64,000 bases of DNA, taken from assembly GCF_000420805.1 (NCBI RefSeq), contig NZ_ATVQ01000003.1, forward strand, positions 124,001 to 188,000, given 5' to 3'. Position 1 is the first letter of the stretch, and every line of letters begins with the position of its first letter. The DNA comes from Yaniella halotolerans DSM 15476 (lineage in GTDB: Bacteria > Actinomycetota > Actinomycetes > Actinomycetales > Micrococcaceae). The notes below the pieces were generated by a model. That model saw nothing but the letters and a program-made list of their open reading frames with translations. It was not told where the DNA came from and did no database searches. The translations under genes and the position numbers were made by a program. Shown piece after piece: positions 8,929-20,137 of this stretch.

Positions 8929-9750
8929 ATGCTGAACTGTTCGGACCCTGCCGCTCGTATCCATACTGAACTCATCGAAGGCGGTCCTCAACGGATCGTG
9001 TTTCTCCACGGATTGATGGGCCGTGGCAAGAACTTCACGACGATAGCCAAGGGGATGACGGAAACCGCCACCTCCCTTTTGGTCGATCTACCCAACCACG
9101 GCCTCTCGTGCTGGACGGATGCGTTCGACTATGTTGAGATGGCCGATCTCGTCGCTGATGAGCTGCGCCGGGACTTCTGTAAAGACGAGCCAGCTGTCGT
9201 GCTGGGCCACTCGATGGGCGGTAAGGTCGCCATGCTGTTGGCCCTGCGTCATCCAGAACTGCTAGCCGGTCTCATCATTGAAGATATTGCTCCCACCAGC
9301 TCCACCACCAGTGAATTCAAACACCTGCTGGGTACATTGCTGTCGAAAGTTGATCTCACCGGGATTTCCTCCCGCAGGGAAGCACATGCGGCCATCAAAC
9401 AAGATATCGACGACGCTGCAGTGCGTGGCTTCTTACTTCAAAACCTCGCCCGCGATGACGACCACGGTTTCAAATGGGAACCCAATATCCACATGTTGTA
9501 CGACCACTTGGACACAATCGTGGCCTTCCCTGAGGTCGAAGGAACCTTCGAGGACCATCCGGTGCTGTGGATCAAGGGTGAACATTCCGACTACATCAAC
9601 GACGAATCCGGTGAGGTCATGCGCGAGCTCTTCCCGATGACCCGGCGCATACAAATCCGCGATGCCGGTCACTGGATTCACGCCGAACAGCCTAAACACT
9701 TCATCGAAACACTCAAGTACTACATCGCTGGCCGATACGACGACGCCTGA
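8929..9750 (+). CDS. Alpha/beta-fold hydrolase (esterase-like)
   Basis: Protein of 273 residues with the alpha/beta hydrolase plan: an oxyanion-hole HGLMG near residue 26, the nucleophile elbow GHSMGGK near residue 91, a late acidic residue in the LWIKGEHSDYI region and the catalytic histidine in DAGHWIHAE near residue 245. The layout resembles YbfF-type acyl esterases. GGGAG precedes the ATG. It follows the membrane-protein pair by 21 bases and could be co-transcribed. The substrate is not identifiable. Confidence 0.8.
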   Translation: MLNCSDPAARIHTELIEGGPQRIVFLHGLMGRGKNFTTIAKGMTETATSLLVDLPNHGLSCWTDAFDYVEMADLVADELRRDFCKDEPAVVLGHSMGGKVAMLLALRHPELLAGLIIEDIAPTSSTTSEFKHLLGTLLSKVDLTGISSRREAHAAIKQDIDDAAVRGFLLQNLARDDDHGFKWEPNIHMLYDHLDTIVAFPEVEGTFEDHPVLWIKGEHSDYINDESGEVMRELFPMTRRIQIRDAGHWIHAEQPKHFIETLKYYIAGRYDDA

Positions 9751-9809
9751 TATTCCGCTGGCAATGAGTATCGCTGCCACCGGTAAGCGAATTTGATACT
9801 CTAACGGGC

Positions 9810-10328
9810 GTGACTACACATCAAGATTCCGAAGTGAGCATCCCTGAAGTTCCGGTTGGACCGGGCGGTCGGGAGGCGCTCGTTGGTCGGCGTATCTTCC
9901 CCTCGCCACTTGGCCGCCGCATCACCTACGCCGTGATATTCGAAGTGCTTGCCGTCGGTTTCACCACCCTCATCCTGGCACTGTTGGGCAACGACTCTAG
10001 TGCGTCCTTTATCGTTGGGGTCATCTCCTCGACAGTGGCACTAACCTGGAACCTCATTTTCAACTGGGGTTTCGAAGCCTTCGAACGCCGTATCGGCGTG
10101 ACCCACCGGCCCTGGTATATGCGCGCCAGTCACGCAATACTCTTTGAAGGCGGCCTGATCCTCATGCTGATTCCCGCAATCGCATGGGTTCTCGGCGTGA
10201 GTCTCTTCGAAGCCTTCATGCTCGAAATTGTGCTGTTGATTTTCTTCCTGATCTATACGGCCGTCTACGCCTGGACCTTTGACCGGGTCTTTGGACTACC
10301 AGAGCCTGCCGCCAACTATGGACGCTAG
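9810..10328 (+). CDS. PACE-like multidrug efflux protein (two BTP domains)
   Basis: Small membrane protein of 172 residues with four hydrophobic segments arranged as two similar halves. Each half starts with an Arg...Phe-Glu motif: RITYAVIFE near residue 39 and ASHAILFE near 106. The first half continues to WNLIFNWGFEAFERR and the second ends in a YTAVYAWTFDRVF segment. This is the signature of the PACE (proteobacterial antimicrobial compound efflux) family, including the membrane glutamate thought to bind protons. The N-terminus is about 35 residues longer than in typical PACE proteins. It starts with GTG at 9810 with a poor ribosome site; a GTG at 9834 is an alternative. Assignment rests on motif recall. 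Confidence 0.65.
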   Translation: MTTHQDSEVSIPEVPVGPGGREALVGRRIFPSPLGRRITYAVIFEVLAVGFTTLILALLGNDSSASFIVGVISSTVALTWNLIFNWGFEAFERRIGVTHRPWYMRASHAILFEGGLILMLIPAIAWVLGVSLFEAFMLEIVLLIFFLIYTAVYAWTFDRVFGLPEPAANYGR

Positions 10329-10419
10329 CGACAGTGTGAGCACCGTAACGCAAAAATACTTTCCACTGTGCGGCGAACACCCGTCGATAAATTATGGTTG
10401 CGACGCCTAAGGTAGGGAT

Positions 10420-10920
10420 ATGGCTACTACGAAATTTCAAGGTAACTCTGTCAACACCGTCGCCGATATCCCAGCGGTCGGATCGAAAGCCCCGAACTTC
10501 ACCCTCGTGGGTACCGATCTCTCTGAGGTCAAACTCTCAGACTATGCTGGCAAATGGGTCTTACTGAACATCTTCCCATCGCTGGACACCGGCGTCTGTG
10601 CTGCAAGCGTGCGCGAATTTAACGAACGCGGCGCCAAACTCGACAACACCGTCGTCCTCAACGTCTCCATGGACCTGCCATTTGCGCAGGGTCGCTTCTG
10701 CGGTGCCGAAGGCATCGAAAATGCTCACACAGCGTCCGCATTCCGTTCGGACTTCGGTAACGACTATGGCGTACAGCTAGCCGACGGACCCATGACCGGT
10801 CTGTTGACTCGTACCGTTATCGTTGTGAACCCAGACGGCGAAGTCACCTACACCCAGCTCGTCGATGAAATCACCAGTGAACCAAACTACGACGAAGTCA
10901 TGGAACACCTGGGTTCCTAA
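10420..10920 (+). CDS. tpx: Thiol peroxidase (atypical 2-Cys peroxiredoxin)
   Basis: Protein of 166 residues, full length for Tpx, which reduces hydrogen and alkyl peroxides using thioredoxin. The peroxidatic Cys60 sits in PSLDTGVC with Thr57, and the resolving Cys94 is in GRFCG, matching the two cysteines of the family. The usual TPVC is TGVC here, a mild change. AAGGTAGGG precedes the ATG. It lies 24 bases before the HtrA-like protease gene, so both may be co-transcribed as cell-envelope and oxidative-stress functions. Confidence 0.95.
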   Translation: MATTKFQGNSVNTVADIPAVGSKAPNFTLVGTDLSEVKLSDYAGKWVLLNIFPSLDTGVCAASVREFNERGAKLDNTVVLNVSMDLPFAQGRFCGAEGIENAHTASAFRSDFGNDYGVQLADGPMTGLLTRTVIVVNPDGEVTYTQLVDEITSEPNYDEVMEHLGS

Positions 10921-10944
10921 CGTCCAAAACACACAAAGTACCTA

Positions 10945-12363
10945 GTGAATCAGCAACACTTCTCCGAAGAACCCCCGCGGCGCAACGAAGCCCAATCTTC
11001 TGAGGAACACTTAGCTGATGCACCACCGCCACCACCGCCCGGGCCACCCACAATGGGCCTGGGCGGTGATCCGCGGTATGACCGCCGTTGGGTCTATTCA
11101 CCGCACCCATCACGCGATGAATCACGCGAGATCCCATATTTCTCATACGGCCTCGAGCCGGTAGAGCCGGCCAACCGTCGGCAACGACGACGTGGCCCCC
11201 TCAATGCACTGATCACCGGCGCAGGCATTCTCGGCTTCGCCTTCTTACTCATCGGCTTACTCTCACAGATTTTTGACTGGGACACCCAGAGTAATCCCGT
11301 CCAAGAATTCTTTGATCCAGAACCCCAAGCACCACAGGTTGTCCCTGACGGAGAAGGCTCTGCCGACAGCCTCATTGCCGGTCTCGAGCACGTTCACGAA
11401 GGCATCGCGGTGGATTGGGAAGCCGGCGGCCAACACACCGGACCGGGCTTAGACCCGGGTCAAGAAGTTGGGTCTGCACCCGGTGTCTTTATGGTCGACA
11501 CTCAGGTTTATCAATACATGGGCTTCGGCACCGGAGTGGTCGTCAGCTCGAGTGGTCTGGCCATCACGAACTACCACGTAGTCGAATCCTCAACCTCCGT
11601 GAACATCACCATGGCCGATACCGAACAACAGTATTCCGCCACCGTGCTGGGACGAGATGCCGCACAAGACATTGCGGTCTTACAAATCGACACCGAAGAA
11701 CGACTCCAGGTTGCCTCGATCCATGCCGGCAATATTGAGGTCGGCGATCAGGTGGCAGGCGTCGGTAATGGCGCAGGACAGGGCTACCTGACCTCTGTGG
11801 TCGGTGAAATCGATGGACTCAATGAGACCATCCACATTGAACCTCCGGAACCCGGTTCACGAGGGCAATTATATGAAAACCTCATCAGGATTACCTCCGA
11901 TATTGTGCCCGGTTATTCGGGCGGACCAACGGTTGATCGTAACGGTCAGGTGATTGGCATTTCGACAGCCGCAACTCAAGAGACCAACAACACCGAAGAC
12001 GCGTACGGTTACGCGGTACCGATCGTGAGCGCCCTAGAGGTCGTCGAACAAGTACTCAACGGAGACGAATCCGGGGGAGTGGTCATCGGTTCCGGAGGTG
12101 CACTCGGCATCGTGGTGTCCTCTGAACCAAACGGTGGGGCTCGCGTTATGGAGGTCACGCCCGGCTCTGCCGGTGAAGCCATAGGTCTTACACCCGGGGA
12201 TGTGCTGCTTGAAATTGACGGTGAAGACGTCGTGAACTCGTCGTTTATTTCCCGTTTTGTTCGTGATCGCAACCCGGGAGATGAAGTCGAGGTGGTCTGG
12301 CAGAGCGAAGAGGGCGAGATCCACCGGGCCACCGCAACTTTAGATGAAGCAGAAATAAACTAG
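10945..12363 (+). CDS. Membrane-anchored HtrA-like serine protease with PDZ domain
   Basis: Protein of 472 residues. A cytoplasmic, Pro-rich N-terminus (about 85 residues) is followed by one membrane segment (about 86-108), a linker, a trypsin-like domain (about 190-350) and one PDZ domain (about 375-465). The catalytic triad is His211 in TNYHVV, Asp242 in QDIAVL and Ser325 in GYSGGP; the usual GNSGGP has Asn replaced by Tyr. It is expected to degrade or refold misfolded proteins outside the membrane. It starts with GTG at 10945. Its stop overlaps the convergent MFS gene by four bases (CTAG). In mycobacteria an htrA gene neighbours sigE and tatB; here it is about 10 kb from tatB. Confidence 0.88.
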   Translation: MNQQHFSEEPPRRNEAQSSEEHLADAPPPPPPGPPTMGLGGDPRYDRRWVYSPHPSRDESREIPYFSYGLEPVEPANRRQRRRGPLNALITGAGILGFAFLLIGLLSQIFDWDTQSNPVQEFFDPEPQAPQVVPDGEGSADSLIAGLEHVHEGIAVDWEAGGQHTGPGLDPGQEVGSAPGVFMVDTQVYQYMGFGTGVVVSSSGLAITNYHVVESSTSVNITMADTEQQYSATVLGRDAAQDIAVLQIDTEERLQVASIHAGNIEVGDQVAGVGNGAGQGYLTSVVGEIDGLNETIHIEPPEPGSRGQLYENLIRITSDIVPGYSGGPTVDRNGQVIGISTAATQETNNTEDAYGYAVPIVSALEVVEQVLNGDESGGVVIGSGGALGIVVSSEPNGGARVMEVTPGSAGEAIGLTPGDVLLEIDGEDVVNSSFISRFVRDRNPGDEVEVVWQSEEGEIHRATATLDEAEIN

Positions 12364-13589
12364 AGCTGCTCATCCACCATCACATTGCGGGCAGCAAATG
12401 CACCCGCAACGGACATGGCAATACCCGTGGCCATCAGTAAGATCAACGTGCTGGTCCAGGTTCCTGATGCCGAATACAACATGCCAACCCCCAGCGGTCC
12501 GATCCCGGCAAGGATATAGCCGACCGGCTGCACAAACCCTGAGAGTCGAGCGGTAATTTCTGGGTCGATACTGCGGGCAGGTATAAGCGAAATCGCTGTT
12601 GCAAATGCCATCCCGCCAAGCCCCAACAGCAGGACCCACAGCCAGCGACCTTCGGCCGGCCATAAATACAGGCCCAGATAGCCAATCGTGCTGAGGGCAC
12701 CGAACGCGACCGGCCAGATCCACAACCGCTTGGAACGATCCACCACGGTGGGCATCAGCAAGCTGCCCACCAGTCCAATCAGTGCCGTGGCGGCCAGCAG
12801 CAATCCCGCTTCGGTTGAGCTGATACCAGCGTCTCGATAAATCTGTGGCAGCCACCCAAATTGCACGTACACCTGGGTGGACTGTAGGGCAAAGAACGCT
12901 GTCATAGCCCAGGCCGCGCTCGAACGATACATGCGCTGGGTCGGCACCGCACGGGCTGGATTCTGTGGGTAGTCGTAGCCAATCTTCTTGGCAATAATCA
13001 CCCACAGCACCAGTGGGATCGCGGCGACGAGCCCCCAGGTCGACAGTGCAGCACGCCAGCCAGTTTCAGCGGTGAACACGGTAGTAAAGACCTGGGCCAG
13101 TGGCGCGGTTGCTGCAGCGCCTAGGGAGCCTGCCGCCACGACGCACACCGAATAGACGGTCATGAGTTTGACCGTATGCTGCCGTGCATGGATTTTGATC
13201 CACGCTGGCATCAAGACATTGGCTATCGCGATCCCCGTGAGTCCCAGGATAGAGAGCCCGAGAAACAGCCAGGCATTATCCACCCAGGCGCGCAACCCGA
13301 TCCCCAGGGTCAGCGCGGCGGCGGATAGGAACAGCGTGGCTGAGATACCAACACGCCGTCCAATGCGCACGGCGAACAGGCCCATCACCCCGAAAATCAA
13401 ACCGGGAAGTGACGTCAAGAACCCAAGCGCCCCGCCACCGAAGTCCATGCCCCGCCCTATTTCCGCCAGCAGTGGCCCAACTGAGCTGGCAGCGGCGCGA
13501 AGATTCAGCGCTAGCGCCAGAATTGAAAGGAACATCAACCCAAGTGTGAGTCGTGTTGGCGTTGATGCTTGTGGTGTGTTTTGTGGCAT
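12360..13589 (-). CDS. MFS transporter, CynX/NimT-like
   Basis: Carrier of 409 residues with about twelve hydrophobic segments. The opening segment FLSILALALNLRAAASSVGP is typical of the CynX/NimT group (cyanate and nitroimidazole transporters): the conserved NLR and the GPLL after it are visible. The start at 13589 (MPQNTPQ) gives the usual length; the frame is open to a TTG at 13631 but with no ribosome site. No cyanase or related gene is nearby, so the substrate remains open. Confidence 0.8.
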   Translation of the reverse strand: MPQNTPQASTPTRLTLGLMFLSILALALNLRAAASSVGPLLAEIGRGMDFGGGALGFLTSLPGLIFGVMGLFAVRIGRRVGISATLFLSAAALTLGIGLRAWVDNAWLFLGLSILGLTGIAIANVLMPAWIKIHARQHTVKLMTVYSVCVVAAGSLGAAATAPLAQVFTTVFTAETGWRAALSTWGLVAAIPLVLWVIIAKKIGYDYPQNPARAVPTQRMYRSSAAWAMTAFFALQSTQVYVQFGWLPQIYRDAGISSTEAGLLLAATALIGLVGSLLMPTVVDRSKRLWIWPVAFGALSTIGYLGLYLWPAEGRWLWVLLLGLGGMAFATAISLIPARSIDPEITARLSGFVQPVGYILAGIGPLGVGMLYSASGTWTSTLILLMATGIAMSVAGAFAARNVMVDEQL

Positions 13590-13650
13590 AGACACAGTTC
13601 TACCGGCAACGCTGTGTTTCGTCACGTACAACTATGCGACGCGGAACTTC

Positions 13651-13678
13651 TTGCATGAGTCCCGCTGTGCTTTACACT
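13651..13678 (+). promoter_or_regulatory. Likely sigma-70-type promoter of typA
   Basis: TTGCAT and TACACT are separated by 16 bases, about 85 bases before the typA start, in the short region between divergent genes. Assigned only from similarity to the vegetative consensus. Confidence 0.4.
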
Positions 13679-13763
13679 AGTACCGTGGTCGTCACGTACA
13701 CACCCTAGGTATCTTCGGCCCCAAGCAAACCCTTCATTTTCTACCTTCAAACGAGGTATGCCC

Positions 13764-15677
13764 ATGACCAATCAGACCACCACACGCGAAGATCTCCGAA
13801 ATGTTGCCATCGTCGCTCACGTAGACCACGGCAAAACCACCCTGGTCAACGCCATGTTGACCCAGACCGGTGCATTCGGCGACCACAAAGATGTTGGCGA
13901 CCGTGTGATGGACTCTGGTGAACTGGAAAAAGAAAAGGGCATCACGATCCTGGCGAAGAACACCACCGTGTTCTACTCCGGACCGGCTTCCAACGGCGAA
14001 GACGTCACCATTAACGTCATTGATACCCCCGGGCACGCTGATTTCGGCGGCGAAGTCGAACGCGGACTCTCCATGGTCGACGGCGTCGTCCTACTGGTCG
14101 ACTCCTCCGAGGGCCCACTGCCACAAACACGCTTTGTGCTGCGTAAAGCACTCGAAGCCAAAAAGCCGGTCATTCTGGTTGTCAACAAAGTGGACCGCCC
14201 CAATGCGCGCATCGACGGCGTGGTCTCCGACTCCATGGACCTGTTGCTGGGCTTGGCCGAAGACGTTGCCGAAGATGTGCCGGACCTCGACCTGGACGCT
14301 GTGCTGAACGTGCCGGTCGTCTACGCCTCAGGTAAAGCCGGAGTTGCTTCCACCGAACAGCCTGCCGACGGCGAATTGCCTGATAGCCAAGATCTGGAAC
14401 CGCTGTTCGCCACGATCATGGAGCACATTCCTGCCCCGACCTACACCGAAGGCGAAGTACTGCAGGCACACGTGACCAACCTCGACTACTCGTCCTTCCT
14501 TGGACGTCTGGCACTGTTGCGCGTCCGTAACGGCACCTTGAATAAGAACCAGACCGTTGCTTGGTCCTCCGAAAACGGTATCAAGAACGTCAAAATTACC
14601 GAGCTGTTGGAAACCAAGGGCCTGGAACGCGTGTCGGCCGAATCTGCCCGCCCGGGCGAAATCGTGGCCGTAGCCGGTATCGAAGACATCATGATTGGCG
14701 ATACCCTCACCGATCCCAACGACCCCAAACCACTGCCACAGATCACCATTGACGAGCCATCGATCTCGATGACGGTGGGTATCAACACCTCGCCGCTTGC
14801 TGGCAAGGTCAAAGGCGCCAAGGTGACCGCACGCCAGGTGAAAGATCGACTGGACCGCGAGCTCATTGGTAACGTGTCGTTGAAAGTGCTGCCAACCGAC
14901 CGCCCAGACACCTGGGAAGTGCAAGGTCGTGGTGAGCTGGCCTTGGCGATTCTGGTAGAACAGATGCGCCGTGAAGGCTTCGAACTCACCATCGGCAAAC
15001 CACAGGTGGTTACCAAAGAGATCGACGGCGTGCTCCACGAGCCGATGGAAATCATGACCATCGACCTGCCAGAAGAACACCTGGGTTCCATCACCCAGCT
15101 CATGGCCGGACGTAAGGGCGTCATGGAAAACATGGTCAATAACGGCACAGGCTGGGTCCGGATGGACTTCAAAGTCCCAGCACGCGGCCTCATCGGCTTC
15201 CGCACACGCTTCTTGACCGAGACCCGCGGCGCCGGTATCGCATCCTCCTACGGCGCCGGTTTTGCCCCATGGGCGGGCCACATCGTCTACCGTTCCAGCG
15301 GATCGATCGTCTCTGACCGTGCCGGTACCGCCACCCCGTACTCGATGATCAACCTGCAAGAACGCGCAGAGTTCTTCGTCCAGCCGGGTGCAGAAGTCTA
15401 TAGTGGCATGGTGGTTGGGGAGAACTCCCGTAACGAAGACATGGACGTCAACGTCGTCCGTGAAAAGAAACAGACCAACGTGCGTGCTGCCTCATCGGAT
15501 AACTTTGAGGGCTTGACCCCACCGCGTGTCCTCACTCTCGAAGAATCACTCGAGTGGGTACGCGACGACGAATGTGTAGAAGTAACTCCGGAAGCAATCC
15601 GGATCCGTAAGGTTGTGCTGGATGCAAACGAACGTGTCAAACTCGCCCGAGCTCGGGCACGCGCCGAAGCCCAGTAA
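13764..15677 (+). CDS. typA: Translational GTPase TypA/BipA
   Basis: Ribosome-associated GTPase of 637 residues related to EF-G, needed for growth under stress and late ribosome assembly. GTP-binding motifs are clear: G1 AHVDHGKTT near residue 17, G3 [10 protein letters not shown] near 78 and G4 NKVD near 133. The EF-G-like and TypA-specific C-terminal domains follow. Two ATGs compete: the one at 13758 is only one base after the GAGG ribosome site, while the one at 13764 is seven bases after it, so I chose 13764. Full length and well conserved, with no sign of decay. Confidence 0.96.
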   Translation: MTNQTTTREDLRNVAIVAHVDHGKTTLVNAMLTQTGAFGDHKDVGDRVMDSGELEKEKGITILAKNTTVFYSGPASNGEDVTINVIDTPGHADFGGEVERGLSMVDGVVLLVDSSEGPLPQTRFVLRKALEAKKPVILVVNKVDRPNARIDGVVSDSMDLLLGLAEDVAEDVPDLDLDAVLNVPVVYASGKAGVASTEQPADGELPDSQDLEPLFATIMEHIPAPTYTEGEVLQAHVTNLDYSSFLGRLALLRVRNGTLNKNQTVAWSSENGIKNVKITELLETKGLERVSAESARPGEIVAVAGIEDIMIGDTLTDPNDPKPLPQITIDEPSISMTVGINTSPLAGKVKGAKVTARQVKDRLDRELIGNVSLKVLPTDRPDTWEVQGRGELALAILVEQMRREGFELTIGKPQVVTKEIDGVLHEPMEIMTIDLPEEHLGSITQLMAGRKGVMENMVNNGTGWVRMDFKVPARGLIGFRTRFLTETRGAGIASSYGAGFAPWAGHIVYRSSGSIVSDRAGTATPYSMINLQERAEFFVQPGAEVYSGMVVGENSRNEDMDVNVVREKKQTNVRAASSDNFEGLTPPRVLTLEESLEWVRDDECVEVTPEAIRIRKVVLDANERVKLARARARAEAQ

Positions 15678-16152
15678 AACCTCTGGCCGCCTCGGGATCG
15701 GCTGGATCCTGGGCACCGTCGCGGTAGGTATCGTCACCGGTGCCATCGGTACCGTGATGCACCTGAATTCGTTTTGGACCGGTAGTTTCGGCATCCCCTG
15801 GGGCGTGGCACTAGCCATACTCGTTGCAGGCCTGGGCCAGTGGTGGACAGGTTTGATGACCGCCAATATGCTGGCCCCAGGTCTGACCGGAATTTCCCAA
15901 TACGCTACACTTGCGGCGCTGACCGGGTTACTACCCGGTGACCACTTCAGCGTGGCTCTGAATGCTCAAACCTGGCAGTTCGTGCCCCACCTGGTGATCG
16001 CCACCCTGGTGTGGCACGCAGGCATCGTCATACTGACCATGATTTCCGTGCTGCTGGTCAGCCGGCAAGTACGCCGGATACGCGAACAAGCAACGGAACG
16101 TGACGACTACTCGGGCCTACACTCGAGTGCCACCGCGTGGGATAACCGGTAG
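15622..16152 (+). CDS. Integral membrane protein of unknown function
   Basis: Protein of about 176 residues with four hydrophobic segments (about residues 25-50, 55-80, 90-110 and 125-150) and a charged C-terminus. The family is not recognised. The start is uncertain: the ATG at 15622 has an AAGG nine bases upstream but puts the first 56 bases inside the 3' end of typA; the frame then passes the typA stop. A GTG at 15634 is an alternative. Tight linkage to typA suggests co-transcription. It ends 38 bases before fdxA. Confidence 0.6.
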   Translation: MQTNVSNSPELGHAPKPSKTSGRLGIGWILGTVAVGIVTGAIGTVMHLNSFWTGSFGIPWGVALAILVAGLGQWWTGLMTANMLAPGLTGISQYATLAALTGLLPGDHFSVALNAQTWQFVPHLVIATLVWHAGIVILTMISVLLVSRQVRRIREQATERDDYSGLHSSATAWDNR

Positions 16153-16190
16153 ACTATCGGAACAACAACGTGTGAAGGAGCAGCACCCAA

Positions 16191-16517
16191 ATGACCTACG
16201 TGATCGCCTTGCCGTGTGTCGACCTGAAGGATAAGTCATGCATTGACGAATGCCCGGTCGATTGTATTTATGAAGGCGAACGCATGCTGTACATCCACCC
16301 GGATGAATGCGTTGACTGCGGGGCATGTGAACCGGTCTGCCCGGTTGAAGCCATCTACTACGAGGACGACACCCCGGAAGAGTGGGCCGACTACTACGAC
16401 GCCAACGTCGAATTCTTTGATGACATCGGGTCACCCGGCGGCGCCGCAAAACTCGGGCTCATCGAAAAAGACCACCCGCTGGTGGCCGCTCTGCCGTTCC
16501 AGGAACAGAACGTCTAA
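16191..16517 (+). CDS. fdxA: Seven-iron ferredoxin
   Basis: Ferredoxin of 108 residues of the actinobacterial 3Fe-4S/4Fe-4S type, carrying low-potential electrons to redox partners such as cytochromes P450. Cluster cysteines are Cys9, Cys17, Cys21 and Cys25 in the first half and Cys40, Cys43, Cys46 and Cys50 in the CxxCxxCxxxC motif. The spacing of Cys9 to Cys17 marks a 3Fe-4S site. A strong AAGGAG precedes the ATG. Its TAA overlaps the ATG of dapC, an arrangement conserved in actinobacteria. Confidence 0.95.
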   Translation: MTYVIALPCVDLKDKSCIDECPVDCIYEGERMLYIHPDECVDCGACEPVCPVEAIYYEDDTPEEWADYYDANVEFFDDIGSPGGAAKLGLIEKDHPLVAALPFQEQNV

Positions 16518-17650
16518 TGCTTGACCTGCCCCAGTACCCGTGGCGCCTGCTTGCCCCCTATAAACAGTCGGCAAGTGAACACCCCAACGGGATGGTCGAC
16601 CTGTCCATCGGAGCACCGGTCGATCCCACACCGGCTGTCATTCAAACGGCGCTGCAATCAGCGTCGAACTGGCCGGGATACCCGGGATCATCCGGTACCG
16701 ACCAACTGCGTGAAGCCATTGCCGAATGGTATAACCGACGGCGTGAAGTCCCCGGCCTCACCAAAGACCACGTTGCCGCCACAGTGGGGTCCAAGGAGTT
16801 TATTGCGTGGTTGCCCGTGCTGTTGGGCTTAGGTCCCGACGACGTCATTGTGTACCCGACCGTTGCGTACCCGACCTACGATATCGGCGCCAAAATTGTT
16901 GGGGCGACATCGGTAACAGCCGATTCCCTTGCGGATCTCGATGCGACCACCCGCGCCAAGGTCAAACTGGTCTGGGTCAATTCCCCGGCCAACCCCACCG
17001 GCATCGTCCAAGACACTCAAGCACTGGCTACCATCGTGCAGGATGCGCGATCTATCGGCGCCGTGGTTGCCTGCGACGAGTGCTACGCAGAACTTGGCTG
17101 GGGCAGGTGGGAAAACGAACCGGTCCCATCGATCCTGCACCCGGACGTAACCGGAGGAGACCTTCGCGATCTACTCTCCGTGTATTCGCTGTCGAAACAA
17201 TCGAATATGGCAGGCTACCGGGCGGCCTTCGTCGCCGGCGATGAACAACTCATCGCAGCGCTCATTAACCTCCGATCCCATACGGGCATGGTGGTCCCCG
17301 GACCGATTCAGCACGCCATGATCGCAGCACTTGCCGATGAGGATCACGTGTTCGAACAAAAAGATCGTTATCGCAAGCGTCGAGAACACCTCAAGGCCGC
17401 CATCGAGGCAACCGGTCTGACCGTGGAACATTCCGAGGCAGGCCTGTACCTGTGGATCCGCGATCCGCACGTTACCGCCCCCACCGCCGACAACTCCTGG
17501 ACGCTCGTATCAAGATTCGCTGACGCCGGCATCCTCGTTGGCCCAGGCGTGTTCTACTCAGCAGCGGGCAACGGGTACATCCGCGCATCCATCACAGCCA
17601 CGGACGATGCGATCGATCAGGCCGTGACTCGGCTGAACGCAGGGATATAG
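16517..17650 (+). CDS. dapC: Succinyldiaminopimelate transaminase
   Basis: Pyridoxal-phosphate aminotransferase of 377 residues (fold type I), assigned to the succinylase branch of lysine and diaminopimelate synthesis. The cofactor lysine is Lys227 in SVYSLSKQSNMAGYR; the PLP-ring aspartate is in CDECYAEL and the carboxylate-binding Arg lies near the C-terminus (YIRAS). Its start codon overlaps the fdxA stop (TAATG). The fdxA-dapC pairing is the main reason for DapC rather than another class I aminotransferase. Confidence 0.87.
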   Translation: MLDLPQYPWRLLAPYKQSASEHPNGMVDLSIGAPVDPTPAVIQTALQSASNWPGYPGSSGTDQLREAIAEWYNRRREVPGLTKDHVAATVGSKEFIAWLPVLLGLGPDDVIVYPTVAYPTYDIGAKIVGATSVTADSLADLDATTRAKVKLVWVNSPANPTGIVQDTQALATIVQDARSIGAVVACDECYAELGWGRWENEPVPSILHPDVTGGDLRDLLSVYSLSKQSNMAGYRAAFVAGDEQLIAALINLRSHTGMVVPGPIQHAMIAALADEDHVFEQKDRYRKRREHLKAAIEATGLTVEHSEAGLYLWIRDPHVTAPTADNSWTLVSRFADAGILVGPGVFYSAAGNGYIRASITATDDAIDQAVTRLNAGI

Positions 17651-17690
17651 ATTACAACGCTTGGCCATAATGTACTAAGCGTCACCAAAG

Positions 17691-17719
17691 TTGATAAATT
17701 TGTACGGCAGAGACATAAC
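17691..17719 (+). promoter_or_regulatory. Candidate gltA promoter
   Basis: TTGATA and CATAAC with a 17-base spacer lie about 65 bases before the gltA start, in the only intergenic stretch between dapC and gltA. Consensus similarity only. Confidence 0.3.
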
Positions 17720-17784
17720 CAATAGTGCCACCGAACCTGTGGCCGAAGTGCACAGATCACACTGCACAGACAAGAGGGAAAACC

Positions 17785-19068
<1,284 letters not shown>

Positions 19069-19082
19069 TCGATAGTGAAGCA

Positions 19083-19112
19083 AAAGCCCCGCACCATATG
19101 GTGCGGGGCTTT
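19083..19112. terminator. Bidirectional terminator between gltA and the binding-protein gene
   Basis: A perfect 30-base palindrome (AAAGCCCCGCACC and its complement around a central AT) has A and T runs at its ends. It lies between two convergent genes and can end transcription from both sides. Confidence 0.85.
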
Positions 19113-19123
19113 GTTGCTCATCC

Positions 19124-20059
19124 TTAGCTACTGCAGTGCTGGGTCGTGACTTCGTCTGGGTCGACATACTCCGCGACATACTCGCCTTGCTCATCCCACC
19201 GGCTAAAGTGCTGTTCAACCACGCCGTCTGTGAGTGCTTGTTCAAGAGCCGTCGATGTAGCTTCGCACTGGTCAGAGGCTATGCCAATCCAATATTCCCC
19301 GGAAGTCTGGAACTGATCCGGTAGCTCTTCGTCGCTAGCAGCAGCCAATTCATCCCACAGCACCATCTCGTAGGACTCAGCCGTTGAGGAGTTTTCGAGT
19401 AGCCCGGCCAACTGCACGTCGTCTGCAGCGATGGCGTCATAACGGCCAGAACGCATGCCTGTCTCACACGCGGACACTGTTTGCTGTGTCGTGTGATGCT
19501 CCCCCGGAAGTGCTTCACTATCAGCCAGGGAACCGGCTACGACACACACTGTGGCATCTTCAAGGGCTTCTAGGGAGCTTACAGTCCTGGTAGCAATGTG
19601 GTCTGGGCCCGTTTCGGCTTCTGAGCCCGAGCCCGATCGCACCAGCAAGCCTGCCTCGACCTTGAGATAGGGACCCACCCAGGCAATGTCGTCCTCGAGG
19701 TTTGTTCCGCTAATTTGGCCGATCACGAGGTCGAGTTCACCGGATGCTAGTTGTGTGGCCGACTGTGATCCCTCGGTGGCAACCCAGGTGACTTCCTCGG
19801 CTGAACTGATGACGCCCAGTTGCCGACTGAGATCCACTGCCAAGTCGACCTCAACACCAGTCACGTGTTCCGGATCGATACCGGAGATGAGGCCGGGTGC
19901 AGCAAGCGATATTCCGATAGTTGTTAGCGGCTGCTGTTCGGCGGTGGATGAATCCGGATCCCCTTCGGAGTTATCGCAACCCGTCAAGATCAAGATAGTG
20001 CCCAGTGCAGTTACCATGCTGGACAGCGCCCGAAAATTTTGCAGTCGTTTTTTAGCCAC
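19124..20059 (-). CDS. Amino-acid ABC transporter substrate-binding lipoprotein
   Basis: Protein of 311 residues with a lipoprotein signal: basic MAKKRLQ, a hydrophobic stretch and the lipobox LILTGC near residue 28. The mature part matches solute-binding family 3 (polar amino acids), with motifs such as GVEVDLAVDLSRQLG, LDLVIGQISGT and a late two-lobe hinge. Family members bind glutamate or similar amino acids. It starts with GTG and has a weak ribosome site. No permease or ATPase gene is adjacent, so it is an orphan binding protein here. It ends against the gltA terminator. Confidence 0.82.
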   Translation of the reverse strand: MAKKRLQNFRALSSMVTALGTILILTGCDNSEGDPDSSTAEQQPLTTIGISLAAPGLISGIDPEHVTGVEVDLAVDLSRQLGVISSAEEVTWVATEGSQSATQLASGELDLVIGQISGTNLEDDIAWVGPYLKVEAGLLVRSGSGSEAETGPDHIATRTVSSLEALEDATVCVVAGSLADSEALPGEHHTTQQTVSACETGMRSGRYDAIAADDVQLAGLLENSSTAESYEMVLWDELAAASDEELPDQFQTSGEYWIGIASDQCEATSTALEQALTDGVVEQHFSRWDEQGEYVAEYVDPDEVTTQHCSS

Positions 20060-20137
20060 GATCAGACACTAGTCGAAAATCCCACGTGTTTTTGGGTCCC
20101 ACAAGCAGGATAAACGACTTCGTGAGACAATAGAACT

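Noticed and set aside
14328-15359. 343-codon open frame on the minus strand opposite typA
   Set aside because: It is antisense to a fully conserved typA gene and its translation is Gln/His/Asp-rich with no family features; it arises from typA codon composition.
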